Assembly (NCBI GenBank): GCA_012719415.1
Contig: JAAYAK010000111.1
Coordinates: 1 to 38,294, forward strand
DNA: 38,294 bases
Direction of reading: 5' to 3'
From: Syntrophorhabdus sp.
GTDB lineage: Bacteria > Desulfobacterota > Syntrophorhabdia > Syntrophorhabdales > Syntrophorhabdaceae
Shown here: positions 14,965 to 24,098 of the stretch, piece after piece
Layout of the letters: the number at the start of each line of letters is the position of its first letter
How positions within the stretch are numbered: position 1 is the stretch's first letter
Program-made: the position numbers and the translations under genes
Notes under the pieces: generated by a model
The model's database searches: none
Seen by the model: the letters and a program-made list of their open reading frames with translations, nothing else
Told to the model about the DNA's origin: nothing

Positions 14965-16701
14965 ATGATCGACAAGACACTCCAGGATCTGAAGTCCCTC
15001 GTGGCCGTCGCCAGCGCCGAGCGGGCGCCGGATGTCATAATAGAAGGCGGCGAGGTGTTCGATGTCTTCACGGGGGAGACCTTCCCCGGTGACCTGTGGA
15101 TCTGTGGCAACTGGATCGCCTATGTCGGGGAAAGAAAAGCAACATTGTCCGAAGCGACGAGGATCGTCGATGCTCGGGGTCTTGTTGCCGTACCCGGCTA
15201 CCTGGACGCCCACGGGCACGCGGACATATTCTACAACCCGGCGACGTTTTCCGATGTTGCCGTGACGAAGGGGACAACGACCGTCTTTTCCGACAGTCAT
15301 GACCTCATGAGCTGTCTCGGGCCCAAAGGGTTCGCCGAGGTCTTGAGGAAGGCGCGGTATTTCAACATCAAGTATCTCTGGGGCGTGCCGGCCACCTATC
15401 CACCCTATCCGGAAGTGGAGGGCGGCGAGATGTTCTCCATCTATGATATCTGGGACCTCTTTTCGCGCCACCCCGAATGTGCTTCCGTGAGCGAGGTCTC
15501 GTCATACCTGAGGATAATGAGGAACGAGGACGAGATACTGGAAAGGATGCTCCTTGCCCGGTCCCTGGGGAGGAACGTCGAGGGTCATACCCTTGGCGCC
15601 TCCTATGATCGGCTGAACGCCCTTGTCGCGGCGGGCATCACATCCTGCCACGAATCGATCCGCCCCGCGGACCTGAAGAACCGGATACGCCTGGGGCTTT
15701 ACACGATGGTCCGCCACAGTTCCATCAGGACCGACCTCGAGGAGCTGGGCCCCGCCATAAACACCCTCCCCAACGATTCCATCATCCTCGTGTCCGACGG
15801 CATCTTTGCCGACGACCTGATGTTCAGGGGGTACATGGACCATATCGTGAGCGAGGCCATCCGTTTCGGGGTCGAGCCGCGCAACGCCATCCGAATGGCC
15901 ACCATCAATCCGGCCAGGTATTTCAGGGTGGATTCGGAGGTGGGCAGTCTGACGCCGGGCAGGATAGCGGACGTGCTCCTTCTCGAGAGCCTCGACAGGC
16001 CCGTGCCCGTCAAGGTCTTTGAGCGCGGGACCCTGGCGGCCGAGGCAGGGACGCTCACGCGGCGGCCGTCGCCGGAGCTTGAGGTGGGGGTCGAGTTCTA
16101 CCCTTACGCGTTCTCGTCCGTCGATGCCTCCGAGTTCATGGTGGAGCGGCCGGGCGTGGAGACGGTTCCCGTCATCGACATTGTCGATCGCACCGTTACG
16201 AGGCGGATGGATGTCGCCCTGCCACGGGCTGGCAACATCATACTTCCCGACAGGAAAGAGGATGTGCGGAAGATCGTGTACTCCCGCAGGGAGGAGAAGA
16301 GGTGGGGCCAGGGATTTCTTCATGGTTTCGGGGCGGATTGCGGGGGCATTGCCTCCACGGTGGCCCACGAGACCCATGGTCTTCTCGTTCACGGTTTCAA
16401 CGACGACGACATGGCCCTGGCGGCGAACACGGTGCTTGCCATGAAGGGAGGGATAGCCGTCGTTGATGCCGGCAAGGTTCTCCATGCCCTGCGGTTGCCG
16501 CTCGGCGCCATCATGTCCCGTGTTCCGCTGCCCGAGCTGGACCGGGCCCTTCGAAAGCTCGTCGACCTTCTTCACTCCCTCGGGAACACCCTTGACGACC
16601 CCCTCTGGACCATGGGCTTTCTTCCTTTCACATCCATCGTGGAATTGAGGATCACCGTTTCGGGCACCTATGACGTCAGAAAAGGTTCGATAGTGTTTTG
16701 A
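14965..16701 (+). CDS. ade: adenine deaminase-family amidohydrolase
   Basis: The 578-residue protein is a second adenine deaminase-type amidohydrolase. It has H83-x-H85 (DAHGHAD), a conserved Glu in VSEVSS, EGHTLGAS, SCHES and LVSDGIF, and the family block IRMATINPARYF. The Ade C-terminal domain is complete, with VAHETHG in place of AHDSHN (one His of the pair kept in position, one shifted context), GFNDDDMALAANTV and LPLGAIMS. It is closer to canonical Ade than its neighbour at 11757-13505. The ribosome site is weak (AGGACAG about 10 bases upstream). Its stop codon overlaps the TTG start of the PBP gene, so the two are translationally linked. Confidence 0.86.
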   Translation: MIDKTLQDLKSLVAVASAERAPDVIIEGGEVFDVFTGETFPGDLWICGNWIAYVGERKATLSEATRIVDARGLVAVPGYLDAHGHADIFYNPATFSDVAVTKGTTTVFSDSHDLMSCLGPKGFAEVLRKARYFNIKYLWGVPATYPPYPEVEGGEMFSIYDIWDLFSRHPECASVSEVSSYLRIMRNEDEILERMLLARSLGRNVEGHTLGASYDRLNALVAAGITSCHESIRPADLKNRIRLGLYTMVRHSSIRTDLEELGPAINTLPNDSIILVSDGIFADDLMFRGYMDHIVSEAIRFGVEPRNAIRMATINPARYFRVDSEVGSLTPGRIADVLLLESLDRPVPVKVFERGTLAAEAGTLTRRPSPELEVGVEFYPYAFSSVDASEFMVERPGVETVPVIDIVDRTVTRRMDVALPRAGNIILPDRKEDVRKIVYSRREEKRWGQGFLHGFGADCGGIASTVAHETHGLLVHGFNDDDMALAANTVLAMKGGIAVVDAGKVLHALRLPLGAIMSRVPLPELDRALRKLVDLLHSLGNTLDDPLWTMGFLPFTSIVELRITVSGTYDVRKGSIVF

Positions 16702-18902
16702 AGAAGGACAGGAAGAAAAAAAGGAAAGGCTCGACGGGAAAGCTGTACAAATACCTGCTGATCCTCCTCATCGCGTCGGCTGCGCTCTTCGTCTCGGCGT
16801 TCATCTTCTTTATCATCAACGACATACCTTCCGTCATGGCGCTGAAGGACCTCAAGAACAAGCCCGTCACCAGTGTCTACGACGTCAACGACGAACTCAC
16901 CTACCTTTTCGTACCCGACAACAGGGTCTTCGTGCCTTACAAACGCATCCCGAAGCATGTGAGGGCCGCCTTCCTGGCGGCCGAGGACGCCGATTTCTTC
17001 AAGCACGGGGGCGTCGATCCCATGGGCATCCTGAGGGCGTTCATCAAAAATGTTGCATACGGCCGCATGGCACAGGGAGGCAGCACCATTACCCAGCAGG
17101 TCATCAAGTCTCTCGTTCTTGGTCCCGAAAAGAGCCTCAACAGGAAGATACGGGAGGCCATCCTGGCGTACAAGCTGGAGAATTACCTGAGCAAGAACGA
17201 GATCCTGAACCTGTACCTCAACAACATCTACATGGGACATGGCGTCTATGGTGTCGAGGCCGCGTCGGAGGTGTACTTCGGGAAGCATGTCTGGAACATA
17301 ACGCCCGCCGAAGCGGCCCTGCTGGCAGGTATCGTGCAGGCTCCCTCCCGGTACACGCCCAAGAAGCATCCGGGAAATGCCCGGATGAGACAGGAATACG
17401 TCATCGATCAGATGGTGGAGAAAAAGTTCATCACCGAGAAGACAAAGCAGCAGATGCTCAAGGAAAAGGTCGATATCAGGGAGGATGACGGTGTCTTTGC
17501 CGACAGCTACTACAAGGACCACATATTCCGGTACGTGGAGGCCCGGTACGGCAAAGGGGTCCTTTCCAGGAAGGGACTCAAGATATACGCGGCCGTGGAC
17601 AGGCGGATGCAGAAGACCGCCGAGGACGCGATAAGAAGGGGTCTTGAGCTATACGAACGGAGAAAAGGTGAATACACCGTCCTTTACCACATGGCGCGGG
17701 GTAAGTGGGACGATTTCAGGCGGGCGGAAGAGCGCGACCGCAAACTGTTTCCCGTCAGCAAGGGACGGACCCGCAACCTGCTCGTATCGGAGAGGATAAA
17801 GGATGGGTATGCCGTCTTTGTGGGTGAGCAGAAGGCCGTCCTCAAGATGGATACCCACCCCTTCAAGCCCGGTGACGTGGTAAAAGGTCTCTGTACCGGG
17901 GAGGACAAGAAGAAAGCCCCTGTTTTCGAGGCCCTTCGCTCGCTGAAGGTCGAAGGAGCGCTCGTGAGCCTCGACGTCAATCTGGGGTATGTCTACGCCA
18001 TCGTCGGGGGAAGGGATTTCGAGAAGAGTCCTTATAACAGGGCGACGGTGGCAAAAGTGCAGGCCGGCAGCGCCTTCAAGCCATTCATCTACGTCACGGC
18101 GCTCAAGAAGGGGTACACTCCCGATTCCGTTCTCCATGATGAACCCAAGAGCTACTCCACGGGAATGGGGCGGTCATGGACACCGAGGAACTATGACGGC
18201 AGGTATTCCGGCGACATATCAATGCGGGATGCCATTGCCTACTCGAAGAACGCCGCGACGGTCAGGCTCCTCGAGGAGGTGGGCATAGCCCCTGTCAAGG
18301 AGACCATCAGGGACATCGGCATAGAGGCCGATATCGAGAACAACCTTTCCATCGCCCTCGGGTCGTCAAATGTCACTCTCCTCGAGCTCGTGAAGGGTTT
18401 TGCCGCCTTCGCGAACGGGGGCAACCGCATAAAGCCTTTATTTATAAGGAAGATAGTGGATCAGAATGGGACGGTCCTCGAAGAGAATGCTGTACAGAAG
18501 GAGAGGGCCCTGCCCGAGGATGTGGCATCGTCGATGAATATCCTTCTCAAGGGCCCTGTGCAGTATGGAACCGCGAAGGGTGCCTCCAGCATCGGGTATC
18601 CCGTGGCGGGCAAGACGGGGACGACGAGCAATTACTACGATGCCCTGTTTGTGGGTTATTCTCCCCACGTGGCGACGGGAGTGTGGGTTGGGTTCGACGC
18701 CAGGACCTCACTGGGAAAGGGGGAGAGCGGAGGGCGAGTGTGTTTGCCGATATGGATGAACTTCATGGGTTCCGTCCTCGGCCGTTTCCCGGGCGGGGAT
18801 TTTCCCGAGGTCTCCGGGGCGGCCCTCCCGGGCGTGACGGGCGTGACGGGCGAGACGGGCACACAGCACAATATGAATACCATTGAGGGGATGGGAAGAT
18901 GA
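16698..18902 (+). CDS. class A penicillin-binding protein (PBP1A-type)
   Basis: The 734-residue bifunctional enzyme polymerises glycan strands and cross-links peptidoglycan at the inner membrane. A basic cytoplasmic N-terminus and one membrane helix (about 18-43) are followed by the GT51 transglycosylase: catalytic Glu96 in AAEDADFFKHGG, and GGSTITQQ. The transpeptidase has the SxxK motif S458-AF-K461, S516-K-N518 and K639-TGT. The C-terminus is a short Gly-Val-Thr/Gly-Glu-Thr repeat from three 9-base repeats (18831-18857). The TTG start at 16698 overlaps the stop codon of the preceding gene. It is followed by the SAPE-like gene after 29 bases. Confidence 0.93.
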   Translation: MKKDRKKKRKGSTGKLYKYLLILLIASAALFVSAFIFFIINDIPSVMALKDLKNKPVTSVYDVNDELTYLFVPDNRVFVPYKRIPKHVRAAFLAAEDADFFKHGGVDPMGILRAFIKNVAYGRMAQGGSTITQQVIKSLVLGPEKSLNRKIREAILAYKLENYLSKNEILNLYLNNIYMGHGVYGVEAASEVYFGKHVWNITPAEAALLAGIVQAPSRYTPKKHPGNARMRQEYVIDQMVEKKFITEKTKQQMLKEKVDIREDDGVFADSYYKDHIFRYVEARYGKGVLSRKGLKIYAAVDRRMQKTAEDAIRRGLELYERRKGEYTVLYHMARGKWDDFRRAEERDRKLFPVSKGRTRNLLVSERIKDGYAVFVGEQKAVLKMDTHPFKPGDVVKGLCTGEDKKKAPVFEALRSLKVEGALVSLDVNLGYVYAIVGGRDFEKSPYNRATVAKVQAGSAFKPFIYVTALKKGYTPDSVLHDEPKSYSTGMGRSWTPRNYDGRYSGDISMRDAIAYSKNAATVRLLEEVGIAPVKETIRDIGIEADIENNLSIALGSSNVTLLELVKGFAAFANGGNRIKPLFIRKIVDQNGTVLEENAVQKERALPEDVASSMNILLKGPVQYGTAKGASSIGYPVAGKTGTTSNYYDALFVGYSPHVATGVWVGFDARTSLGKGESGGRVCLPIWMNFMGSVLGRFPGGDFPEVSGAALPGVTGVTGETGTQHNMNTIEGMGR

Positions 18903-18931
18903 TGATACAAGAGAACATACAAGGAGTGACC

Positions 18932-19483
18932 ATGAAAAGAAGGGGAGCATTTTTGAAGGGTCTCATTGCAGTGTTCATCGTTCTGGCAATGTCGATCACC
19001 TGCGCGGCGCAGACGGCCAAGCCTCAGCCTCAACCCCCGACAGCATCCGGGGAACAGGCGAAGAAGGATGTGCCGAAGGGTCAGCCGCAGTGGAGGCTCT
19101 ACATGGGGAACGAAACGAGGAGGTATTATTTCGACTCCAACAGCCTGGAAAGACTCGACAAACGTGTCGTGAGGGTATGGGAGCGGATAACTGAGCCCGA
19201 TAAGGACGGCAACGAGGTGGAGAGGGTCCAGACCCTCATGGAGCTCGATTGTGGCTCCAGCAAGTACCGCATCATCGCAGAAAAGGAGTTCGGGTCCGCC
19301 AAACCGGGGGAAAAGCCGGAAGCGCGGATGGAAAACGGTCCGTGGACGTACTTCGAGCAGGACACCATCCTTGGCATCCTGCAAGACAACGTGTGTTATC
19401 CGCTGACCACGCCGGCAGGAGTGGTCCCGCCGAAACCCGTGGGATCAGAAGAGCCCCCGAAACGACCGACATTCAAGAACTAG
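18932..19483 (+). CDS. small exported protein, surface-adhesin E (SAPE)-like
   Basis: The 183-residue protein has a signal peptide (MKRRGAFLKG, hydrophobic core, cleavage near CAAQT at about 25), a Pro/Gln-rich spacer, then one globular domain. The domain resembles the surface-adhesin protein E family: WRLYMGNETRRYYFDSNSL, a VWERI strand, and paired cysteines in MELDCGSSKYRI and DNVCYPL that could form a disulfide. I choose ATG 18932, preceded by AAGGAG at 6 bases, over the in-frame ATG at 18899 that overlaps the PBP. It probably shares the PBP transcript. Function is unknown; periplasmic location is inferred. Confidence 0.7.
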   Translation: MKRRGAFLKGLIAVFIVLAMSITCAAQTAKPQPQPPTASGEQAKKDVPKGQPQWRLYMGNETRRYYFDSNSLERLDKRVVRVWERITEPDKDGNEVERVQTLMELDCGSSKYRIIAEKEFGSAKPGEKPEARMENGPWTYFEQDTILGILQDNVCYPLTTPAGVVPPKPVGSEEPPKRPTFKN

Positions 19484-19494
19484 CGCCAGCACCG

Positions 19495-19560
19495 CCGCTT
19501 GAACCGCTTGAGCAGCTCGAACCGCTCGAACCGCTTGAACCGCTTGAACCGCTTGAACCG
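19495..19560 (+). repeat. nonamer tandem array GAACCGCTT, locus 2
   Basis: About seven 9-base units (GAACCGCTT with GAGCAGCTC and GAACCGCTC variants) lie 12 bases after the SAPE-like stop codon. The related array at 19668-19704 is in opposite orientation, so single strands of the two could pair. Confidence 0.85.
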
Positions 19561-19667
19561 GAGGGGTCATTTGACAGAGCGGTTGCTTGGATACCGTTAT
19601 GATGGCGTCGTGGTGATGGCGGAGAGGGATATCAGATCCCTGTCCAGCGCCAGGACGGTGTAATAAC

Positions 19668-19704
19668 GTTCAAACGGCTCAAGCTGTTCAAACGGCTCAA
19701 GCTG
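19668..19704 (-). repeat. nonamer array, inverted, locus 3
   Basis: An 18-base unit, GTTCAAACGGCTCAAGCT, is repeated twice exactly (19668-19685, 19686-19703). On the minus strand it reads as the same GAGCCGTTT/GAACAGCTT nonamer family as locus 2. It ends 4 bases before the mnmE stop codon. Confidence 0.85.
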
Positions 19705-19707
19705 TCC

Positions 19708-21090
19708 TTACTTCCCTATACAGAACTGACTGAAGATCTCGTCGAGGATCTCTTCGGGGCAGGTTTCGCCTGTGATCTCACCGAGATGGTGGAGGGCCTC
19801 GTGGAGCTCGAAGGCGAGGATCTCTGGAGAGGTTCCCGTTTCAAAGCCCTTCATCGCGGCGGCTATATTGGAGGAGACCTTCATGAGGACGTCCCTGTGA
19901 CGAAGAGTTGTAATGAGGAGGGAATTCTTTCGACCGTTCCCTGCAAGGGCCGAGATGACAGATGACCTGAGGTCGTCGAGACCCGTCCCGTCCTTTGCGG
20001 ATATACGGATTGGTTGAAGTATACCCTTTGAAGTCAAGGTATTATCGCTCAAAGATTGTTTCAAGTCGCACTTATTTATCACAACTATCTTATTATATTG
20101 ATTAATCTTGTTAAATATACGCTCATCGTCGTCGGAATAGGGGAGAGAACCATCAAGCACCCAGAGGATGAGGTCCGCGTCGGCTGCTCTGTCCAGAACG
20201 CGGCGAATGCCTTCCTCTTCCACGACGTTCTCGGGCGTTCGTATGCCGGCCGAGTCGACAAGCCGGAGTTTCGCCCCTTTCAGATACAGGGTCTCCTCGA
20301 TGAGGTCGCGCGTTGTACCCGGCAAGGCTGTCACTATGGCACGTTCCCCGAGGACGAGGGCATTGAGGAGGCTTGATTTTCCCACGTTCGTCCGGCCCAC
20401 TATAAGGACCTCGAAGCCTTGTCTGAGCCCTTTTCCTTCGTAATATGACGATACGAGCCCATCGATCTCCCTCTTCGTCTTCCTGAGGGAGGCGAAGGGT
20501 CGTGTGAGATCGACGTGGAGGTCCTCGTCGGGGAAGTCGATCGTTGCCTCCACGGCCACGAGGGCCTGTTTCAGGTTTTCCCTGAAGAGGTCCATCCTCC
20601 TGGAGAGACCGCCCTTAAGGCAGGTGAGGGCGTACCGCAGTTCGTCGTCCGTTTCGCTCCGTATAACGTCCAGGACCGATTCAGCCTGAACAAGGTCGAT
20701 CCTGCCGTTGAGAAAAGCCCTGCGCGTGAACTCACCGGGCTCGGCGAGGCGGCCCCCCTGCCTCATCACGAGGTCCAGGATGGATTTCTGCGCGGCAAAA
20801 CCGCCATGGGAATGGATCTCGGCTACATCTTCGCGGGTGTACGTGGCGGGGGCGGTCATGAGGACGGCGAGGACCTCGTCCACCTCCCCCGCGTCTGCGG
20901 GGTCTACGACGTGTCCCAGTATAAGCTTGCCGTGAGCCTTTCTGCGTGGTTTCTTCCCGCGGGGTCTGAAGATCTTCTCCAGGATGGGGTGCGCCTCGGG
21001 CCCGCTGATGCGTATTATGCTGATGCCGCCCTCACCGGGGGGTGTCGAGACGGCGCATATGGTGTCAGCGTCTCCCGCGCGCGTTGCCAC
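19708..21090 (-). CDS. mnmE: tRNA modification GTPase MnmE
   Basis: The 460-residue GTPase works with MnmG to install carboxymethylaminomethyl (or aminomethyl) groups on U34 of tRNAs. The N-terminal formyl-tetrahydrofolate-binding domain begins DTICAVSTPPGEGGISIIRI. The G domain has GRTNVGKSS, GTTRD, DSAG and NKCD. The C-terminus is FCIGK, with the conserved catalytic Cys. I start at GTG 21090 because GGAGGT lies 4 bases before it; further in-frame GTGs up to 21111 lack this. It overlaps the end of jag by 26 bases and closes the rpmH operon. Confidence 0.96.
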   Translation of the reverse strand: MATRAGDADTICAVSTPPGEGGISIIRISGPEAHPILEKIFRPRGKKPRRKAHGKLILGHVVDPADAGEVDEVLAVLMTAPATYTREDVAEIHSHGGFAAQKSILDLVMRQGGRLAEPGEFTRRAFLNGRIDLVQAESVLDVIRSETDDELRYALTCLKGGLSRRMDLFRENLKQALVAVEATIDFPDEDLHVDLTRPFASLRKTKREIDGLVSSYYEGKGLRQGFEVLIVGRTNVGKSSLLNALVLGERAIVTALPGTTRDLIEETLYLKGAKLRLVDSAGIRTPENVVEEEGIRRVLDRAADADLILWVLDGSLPYSDDDERIFNKINQYNKIVVINKCDLKQSLSDNTLTSKGILQPIRISAKDGTGLDDLRSSVISALAGNGRKNSLLITTLRHRDVLMKVSSNIAAAMKGFETGTSPEILAFELHEALHHLGEITGETCPEEILDEIFSQFCIGK

Positions 21091-21838
21091 GGAAACCTCC
21101 ACGGCCACCACCCCGGGGTCCTCCCCGGTCGCCGCCGAAAGGGATCCCCGTCGGGGTGAGGACGACCCTCTTGATGTGCCCCTCTCCTTCGCTCTTCGTG
21201 GTGATACCCTTGTTGTGCTTGAAGAGTGTGTGGATGATACGCCGCTCGTAGGGGTTCAATGGGTCCGTCTTGAGCTTTTTTCCTGACCTTTTTGCTTTAT
21301 CGGCAAGACGTTTTGCCATAATTGTTAAAGCTTTTTTTCTTCTTTCTCTGTAACCATTTATATCTACAAGTAATTTAAGGTTCTGCTTGAATTTTTTCGC
21401 TACCGCCAACCTCAAGAGATGTTGCAGGGCCTCGAGGATCTCCCCGTCCTTGCCGATAAGGACGTCACCGTCGTCACACTGGACCAGAAAGAGAATCCTG
21501 TCCGTTTTCTCGCTTATGTCCGTCGCCATGACCTGGAAATCAAGTCCGACATGTCTGCCGAAGTCCTTCAGGAACGCTATGCCGAACTCTTCGACCGTAT
21601 CCCTGAGGGGAGCCTCATCGGAGATCGCCGTCACGGCCGCCTCTTGCCCGCTGTCCCCCTCACTGCCTCTTAATCTCACGGTGATGCGGATCTTCTTTGT
21701 GCCCAGGAGACCGAGAATACCCTTTGTGTCTACCTCCTTGACCTCTACATCGAGGTCTCTTTCATCGACATTCAATTCCTGGGAGGCCTTCTTGACGGCC
21801 TCCTCGTATGTCTTTCCTTCGAACTCGAGCGTTTCCAT
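21065..21838 (-). CDS. jag: Jag/KhpB RNA-binding protein
   Basis: The 257-residue protein has the Jag N-terminal domain (METLEFEGKTYEEAV; KGILGLLGTKK), a KH-type domain around GKDGEILEALQHLLRLAV (about 127-144) and an R3H domain with NPYERRIIHTLF and the His-rich turn. KhpB-type proteins bind RNA and influence cell envelope synthesis and division. After the R3H domain is an unusual Arg/Gly-rich tail (GGDRGGPRGGGRGGFRG), typical of nonspecific RNA-binding tails. It is 13 bases downstream of yidC and overlaps mnmE. Confidence 0.93.
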   Translation of the reverse strand: METLEFEGKTYEEAVKKASQELNVDERDLDVEVKEVDTKGILGLLGTKKIRITVRLRGSEGDSGQEAAVTAISDEAPLRDTVEEFGIAFLKDFGRHVGLDFQVMATDISEKTDRILFLVQCDDGDVLIGKDGEILEALQHLLRLAVAKKFKQNLKLLVDINGYRERRKKALTIMAKRLADKAKRSGKKLKTDPLNPYERRIIHTLFKHNKGITTKSEGEGHIKRVVLTPTGIPFGGDRGGPRGGGRGGFRGNARGRR

Positions 21839-21851
21839 GTGTATTTTCTCC

Positions 21852-23450
21852 TTACCGGACCACCTTCATTTTCTTGTTGATGTAATACTGCTGGGCGATG
21901 GAGGCGACGTTGTAGACGAGCCAGTATAGTACGAGTCCCGACGGGAAGCCCCAGAAGATGAAGGTAAAGACGATGGGCATGAACATCATCATCTTCTGCT
22001 GCATCGGATCGGTGCTTGTCGGAGTCATTTTCTGCTGTATGACCTGGGTGACTCCCATGATGAGCGGCAGGAGCCTGATGGGAATGGTGTACCCCATGAC
22101 GGTGAAGGAGAAGAGGTCTTCCGGTGCCGACAGGTCATTGATCCACCAGAGAAAAGGCGCGTGCCTCAATTCTATGGCCCCGGAAAGGGCCTTGTAAAGG
22201 GCGAAGAACACCGGGATCTGGGGCAGCATGGGCAGACACCCGCTCATCGGGTTCACGCCCCTTGACTTATATATCTGCATCAGTTCCTGATTCAGCCTGG
22301 CCTTGTCGTTCTTGTACTTCTCCTGCAGCTTCTTGATCTCGGGTTGGACCGCCTGCATCTTCGCCATGTTCTTGAAGCTCATTACGCTCAAGGGGTGAAA
22401 GATTATCTTTATCAGGATCGTGAGGAGGATGATATCGATACCGTAGTTGTGCGTGAAGCGGTTGAAGAAGTCGAGAAGCCACACGAGAGGCTTGGCTATG
22501 ATATCGAACCAACCGAAGTCTATGACCTTTTCCGCGTTGACGTTGAGACTCGCGAGTATGTCCGTTTTCTTGGGGCCGAAGTAGAGTCTGCCGGCGAACT
22601 TGTTCGATGCCGGAGCGAGGCGTATGTAGGGTATGTTCTTGTCCGTCTTTCCGATGAAGAGGGCCGGTTTGGCGTCTTCCGACGGGATGTATATGAATGT
22701 GAAAAAGCCTTCGTCGAACCCGGTGTACCGGTAATTCCTGTCAAAGCTGAGCGTTTCCTTTATCGAGTCGATCTGGTTAAGGCTCTTGCCGTTGAAGACG
22801 AAAGGCCCCTTGAAGACATAGCTTGACTCGTTCTTGTCGCTTATCACGGCAAAATCCGCCTGCACGCCCTGGGCCTTCGACGCCTCCACTTCGACGGAAA
22901 GGTCTATGCTGTAGCTGTCGGGGTGGAAGGTGTAGGTCTTTTTCAGTTTCGTTCCGTTCTCGAGCGCCCCCGTCATGGTTATCGATGCCGGGCTGTCCTT
23001 CACGGTAAGGCCCGCCTTGTCGCAGGTGAAATAGGTGCGGTCGAAGGCGCCGTTCTGGTGAACGGAGGGGTTGTACAGGTAGGGCTTTACATTCTCGATG
23101 ATCTCTTTCTCTTCCGTTCCCTTGACGGTCGCCTTGTAGTTCTTGAGCTTGACGCTCGATATCCCTCCGCCGAGGTCTGTGAGCGTCACGTCAAGGTACG
23201 GTGTCGAGACCGCAAAGGTCCTGCTCGCCTTTTTGTCCGTTGTCTGGGAGGCGGCCGGGGATGGTGGAGGTGTTCCCGGCGCTGCCGGCGCGGCGTCAGC
23301 CTTGGCTGCCGGTTTCGGAGCCTCACCCTGAGGCGCGGGCTGGGTCTGGGTTTGGGGCTGCTCGGGCGCCTGCTTCGGCATGAAGTATGTCTGAAACACG
23401 AAAAGCATGGCCATCGTCAGCACAAGCACGATGATGGTGCGTTTATCCAT
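21852..23450 (-). CDS. yidC: membrane protein insertase YidC
   Basis: The 532-residue insertase places proteins in the inner membrane, alone or with SecYEG. An N-terminal anchor (MDKRTIIVLVLTMAMLFVFQ) is followed by a Pro/Ala/Gln-rich linker, the large periplasmic beta domain (about 85-320) typical of Gram-negative YidC, then the conserved core: HPLSVMSFKNMAKMQ, the C1 coiled coil, and MSGCLPMLPQIPVFFALY. The C-terminus is basic. This form supports a Gram-negative host. It lies between yidD and jag in the conserved cluster. Confidence 0.97.
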   Translation of the reverse strand: MDKRTIIVLVLTMAMLFVFQTYFMPKQAPEQPQTQTQPAPQGEAPKPAAKADAAPAAPGTPPPSPAASQTTDKKASRTFAVSTPYLDVTLTDLGGGISSVKLKNYKATVKGTEEKEIIENVKPYLYNPSVHQNGAFDRTYFTCDKAGLTVKDSPASITMTGALENGTKLKKTYTFHPDSYSIDLSVEVEASKAQGVQADFAVISDKNESSYVFKGPFVFNGKSLNQIDSIKETLSFDRNYRYTGFDEGFFTFIYIPSEDAKPALFIGKTDKNIPYIRLAPASNKFAGRLYFGPKKTDILASLNVNAEKVIDFGWFDIIAKPLVWLLDFFNRFTHNYGIDIILLTILIKIIFHPLSVMSFKNMAKMQAVQPEIKKLQEKYKNDKARLNQELMQIYKSRGVNPMSGCLPMLPQIPVFFALYKALSGAIELRHAPFLWWINDLSAPEDLFSFTVMGYTIPIRLLPLIMGVTQVIQQKMTPTSTDPMQQKMMMFMPIVFTFIFWGFPSGLVLYWLVYNVASIAQQYYINKKMKVVR

Positions 23451-23462
23451 TCATTACCTCCG

Positions 23463-23672
23463 TCATGGTACGGGGTCATATCCGCCCGGGAAGAGCGGAT
23501 TGCACTTCAATATACGTTTGAGCCCCAGGAGCGTACCTCTCCAGACACCCTTTTTCTCAACAGCCTCTATCATATACTGGGAACAGGTCGGGTAGAAACG
23601 GCACTGAACGGGCAAAAATGCGGAAAACGTCGCCCTGTATAACTTCACGATGAAAATGACGATTTTTTTCAT
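23463..23672 (-). CDS. yidD: membrane protein insertion efficiency factor YidD
   Basis: The 69-residue protein contains the family signature CRFYPTCSQYMIEA and CNPLFPGGYDPVP. YidD assists YidC-dependent insertion. Its ATG overlaps the rnpA stop codon by one base, indicating translational coupling, and yidC starts 12 bases after its stop. Confidence 0.96.
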   Translation of the reverse strand: MKKIVIFIVKLYRATFSAFLPVQCRFYPTCSQYMIEAVEKKGVWRGTLLGLKRILKCNPLFPGGYDPVP

Positions 23673-24022
23673 TACCTGGTGCTTGTGCGCCTTTTCGTCG
23701 AAGAAAGGAGGGTCAATAGCTCCGGCTCCACGCTTCCCATGGTGAGACTCTCGGGCAATCCTTTGACCCTGATGAGGCTGTTCGAATCTTCCCTGAAGAG
23801 GTCTTTATGCAATCGGAAGAATTCCTTCACGATCCTCTTCACTCTGTTGCGCACTACTGCAACCCCCGTTCTCTTGCGTATAGTGACGGCAAACCTTCTG
23901 GCACCGCACCCGTTGTCCACGGCGAGCAGGACGAAATGGGCCGTCTCTGAACATTTTGTCCATGCTGCAGCGCGAAAGTCCCCCCTCTTGAGCCTTTCTC
24001 GTTTCTTCAGGGTGCGGATCAT
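23672..24022 (-). CDS. rnpA: ribonuclease P protein component
   Basis: The 116-residue basic protein is the protein cofactor of RNase P, which trims tRNA 5' leaders. The RNR motif is clear (VVRNRVKRIVKEFFR, about 59-73), after RFAVTIRKRTG. The N-terminal LKKRERLKRGDFRAA is typical. It follows rpmH by 76 bases and is coupled to yidD. Confidence 0.95.
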   Translation of the reverse strand: MIRTLKKRERLKRGDFRAAAWTKCSETAHFVLLAVDNGCGARRFAVTIRKRTGVAVVRNRVKRIVKEFFRLHKDLFREDSNSLIRVKGLPESLTMGSVEPELLTLLSSTKRRTSTR

Positions 24023-24098
24023 CAGGTCACATTCAACTGGCGGCGATCATTACGGGTAGTTGCCGCCAATGCCCCCTATTCGGACCCTCCGGGGCCGA

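Larger units (their letters stand above)
19484..19707. other. convergent intergenic region with two inverted repeat arrays
   Basis: Between the SAPE-like gene (+) and mnmE (-) there is no gene I can support. The region is largely the two nonamer arrays separated by about 107 bases. No classical terminator is seen; the array pairing may serve that purpose. Confidence 0.5.

Noticed and set aside
15502-16575. 357-residue open frame on the minus strand
   Set aside because: It is antisense to the second amidohydrolase, whose family motifs are clear; the antisense product resembles nothing.
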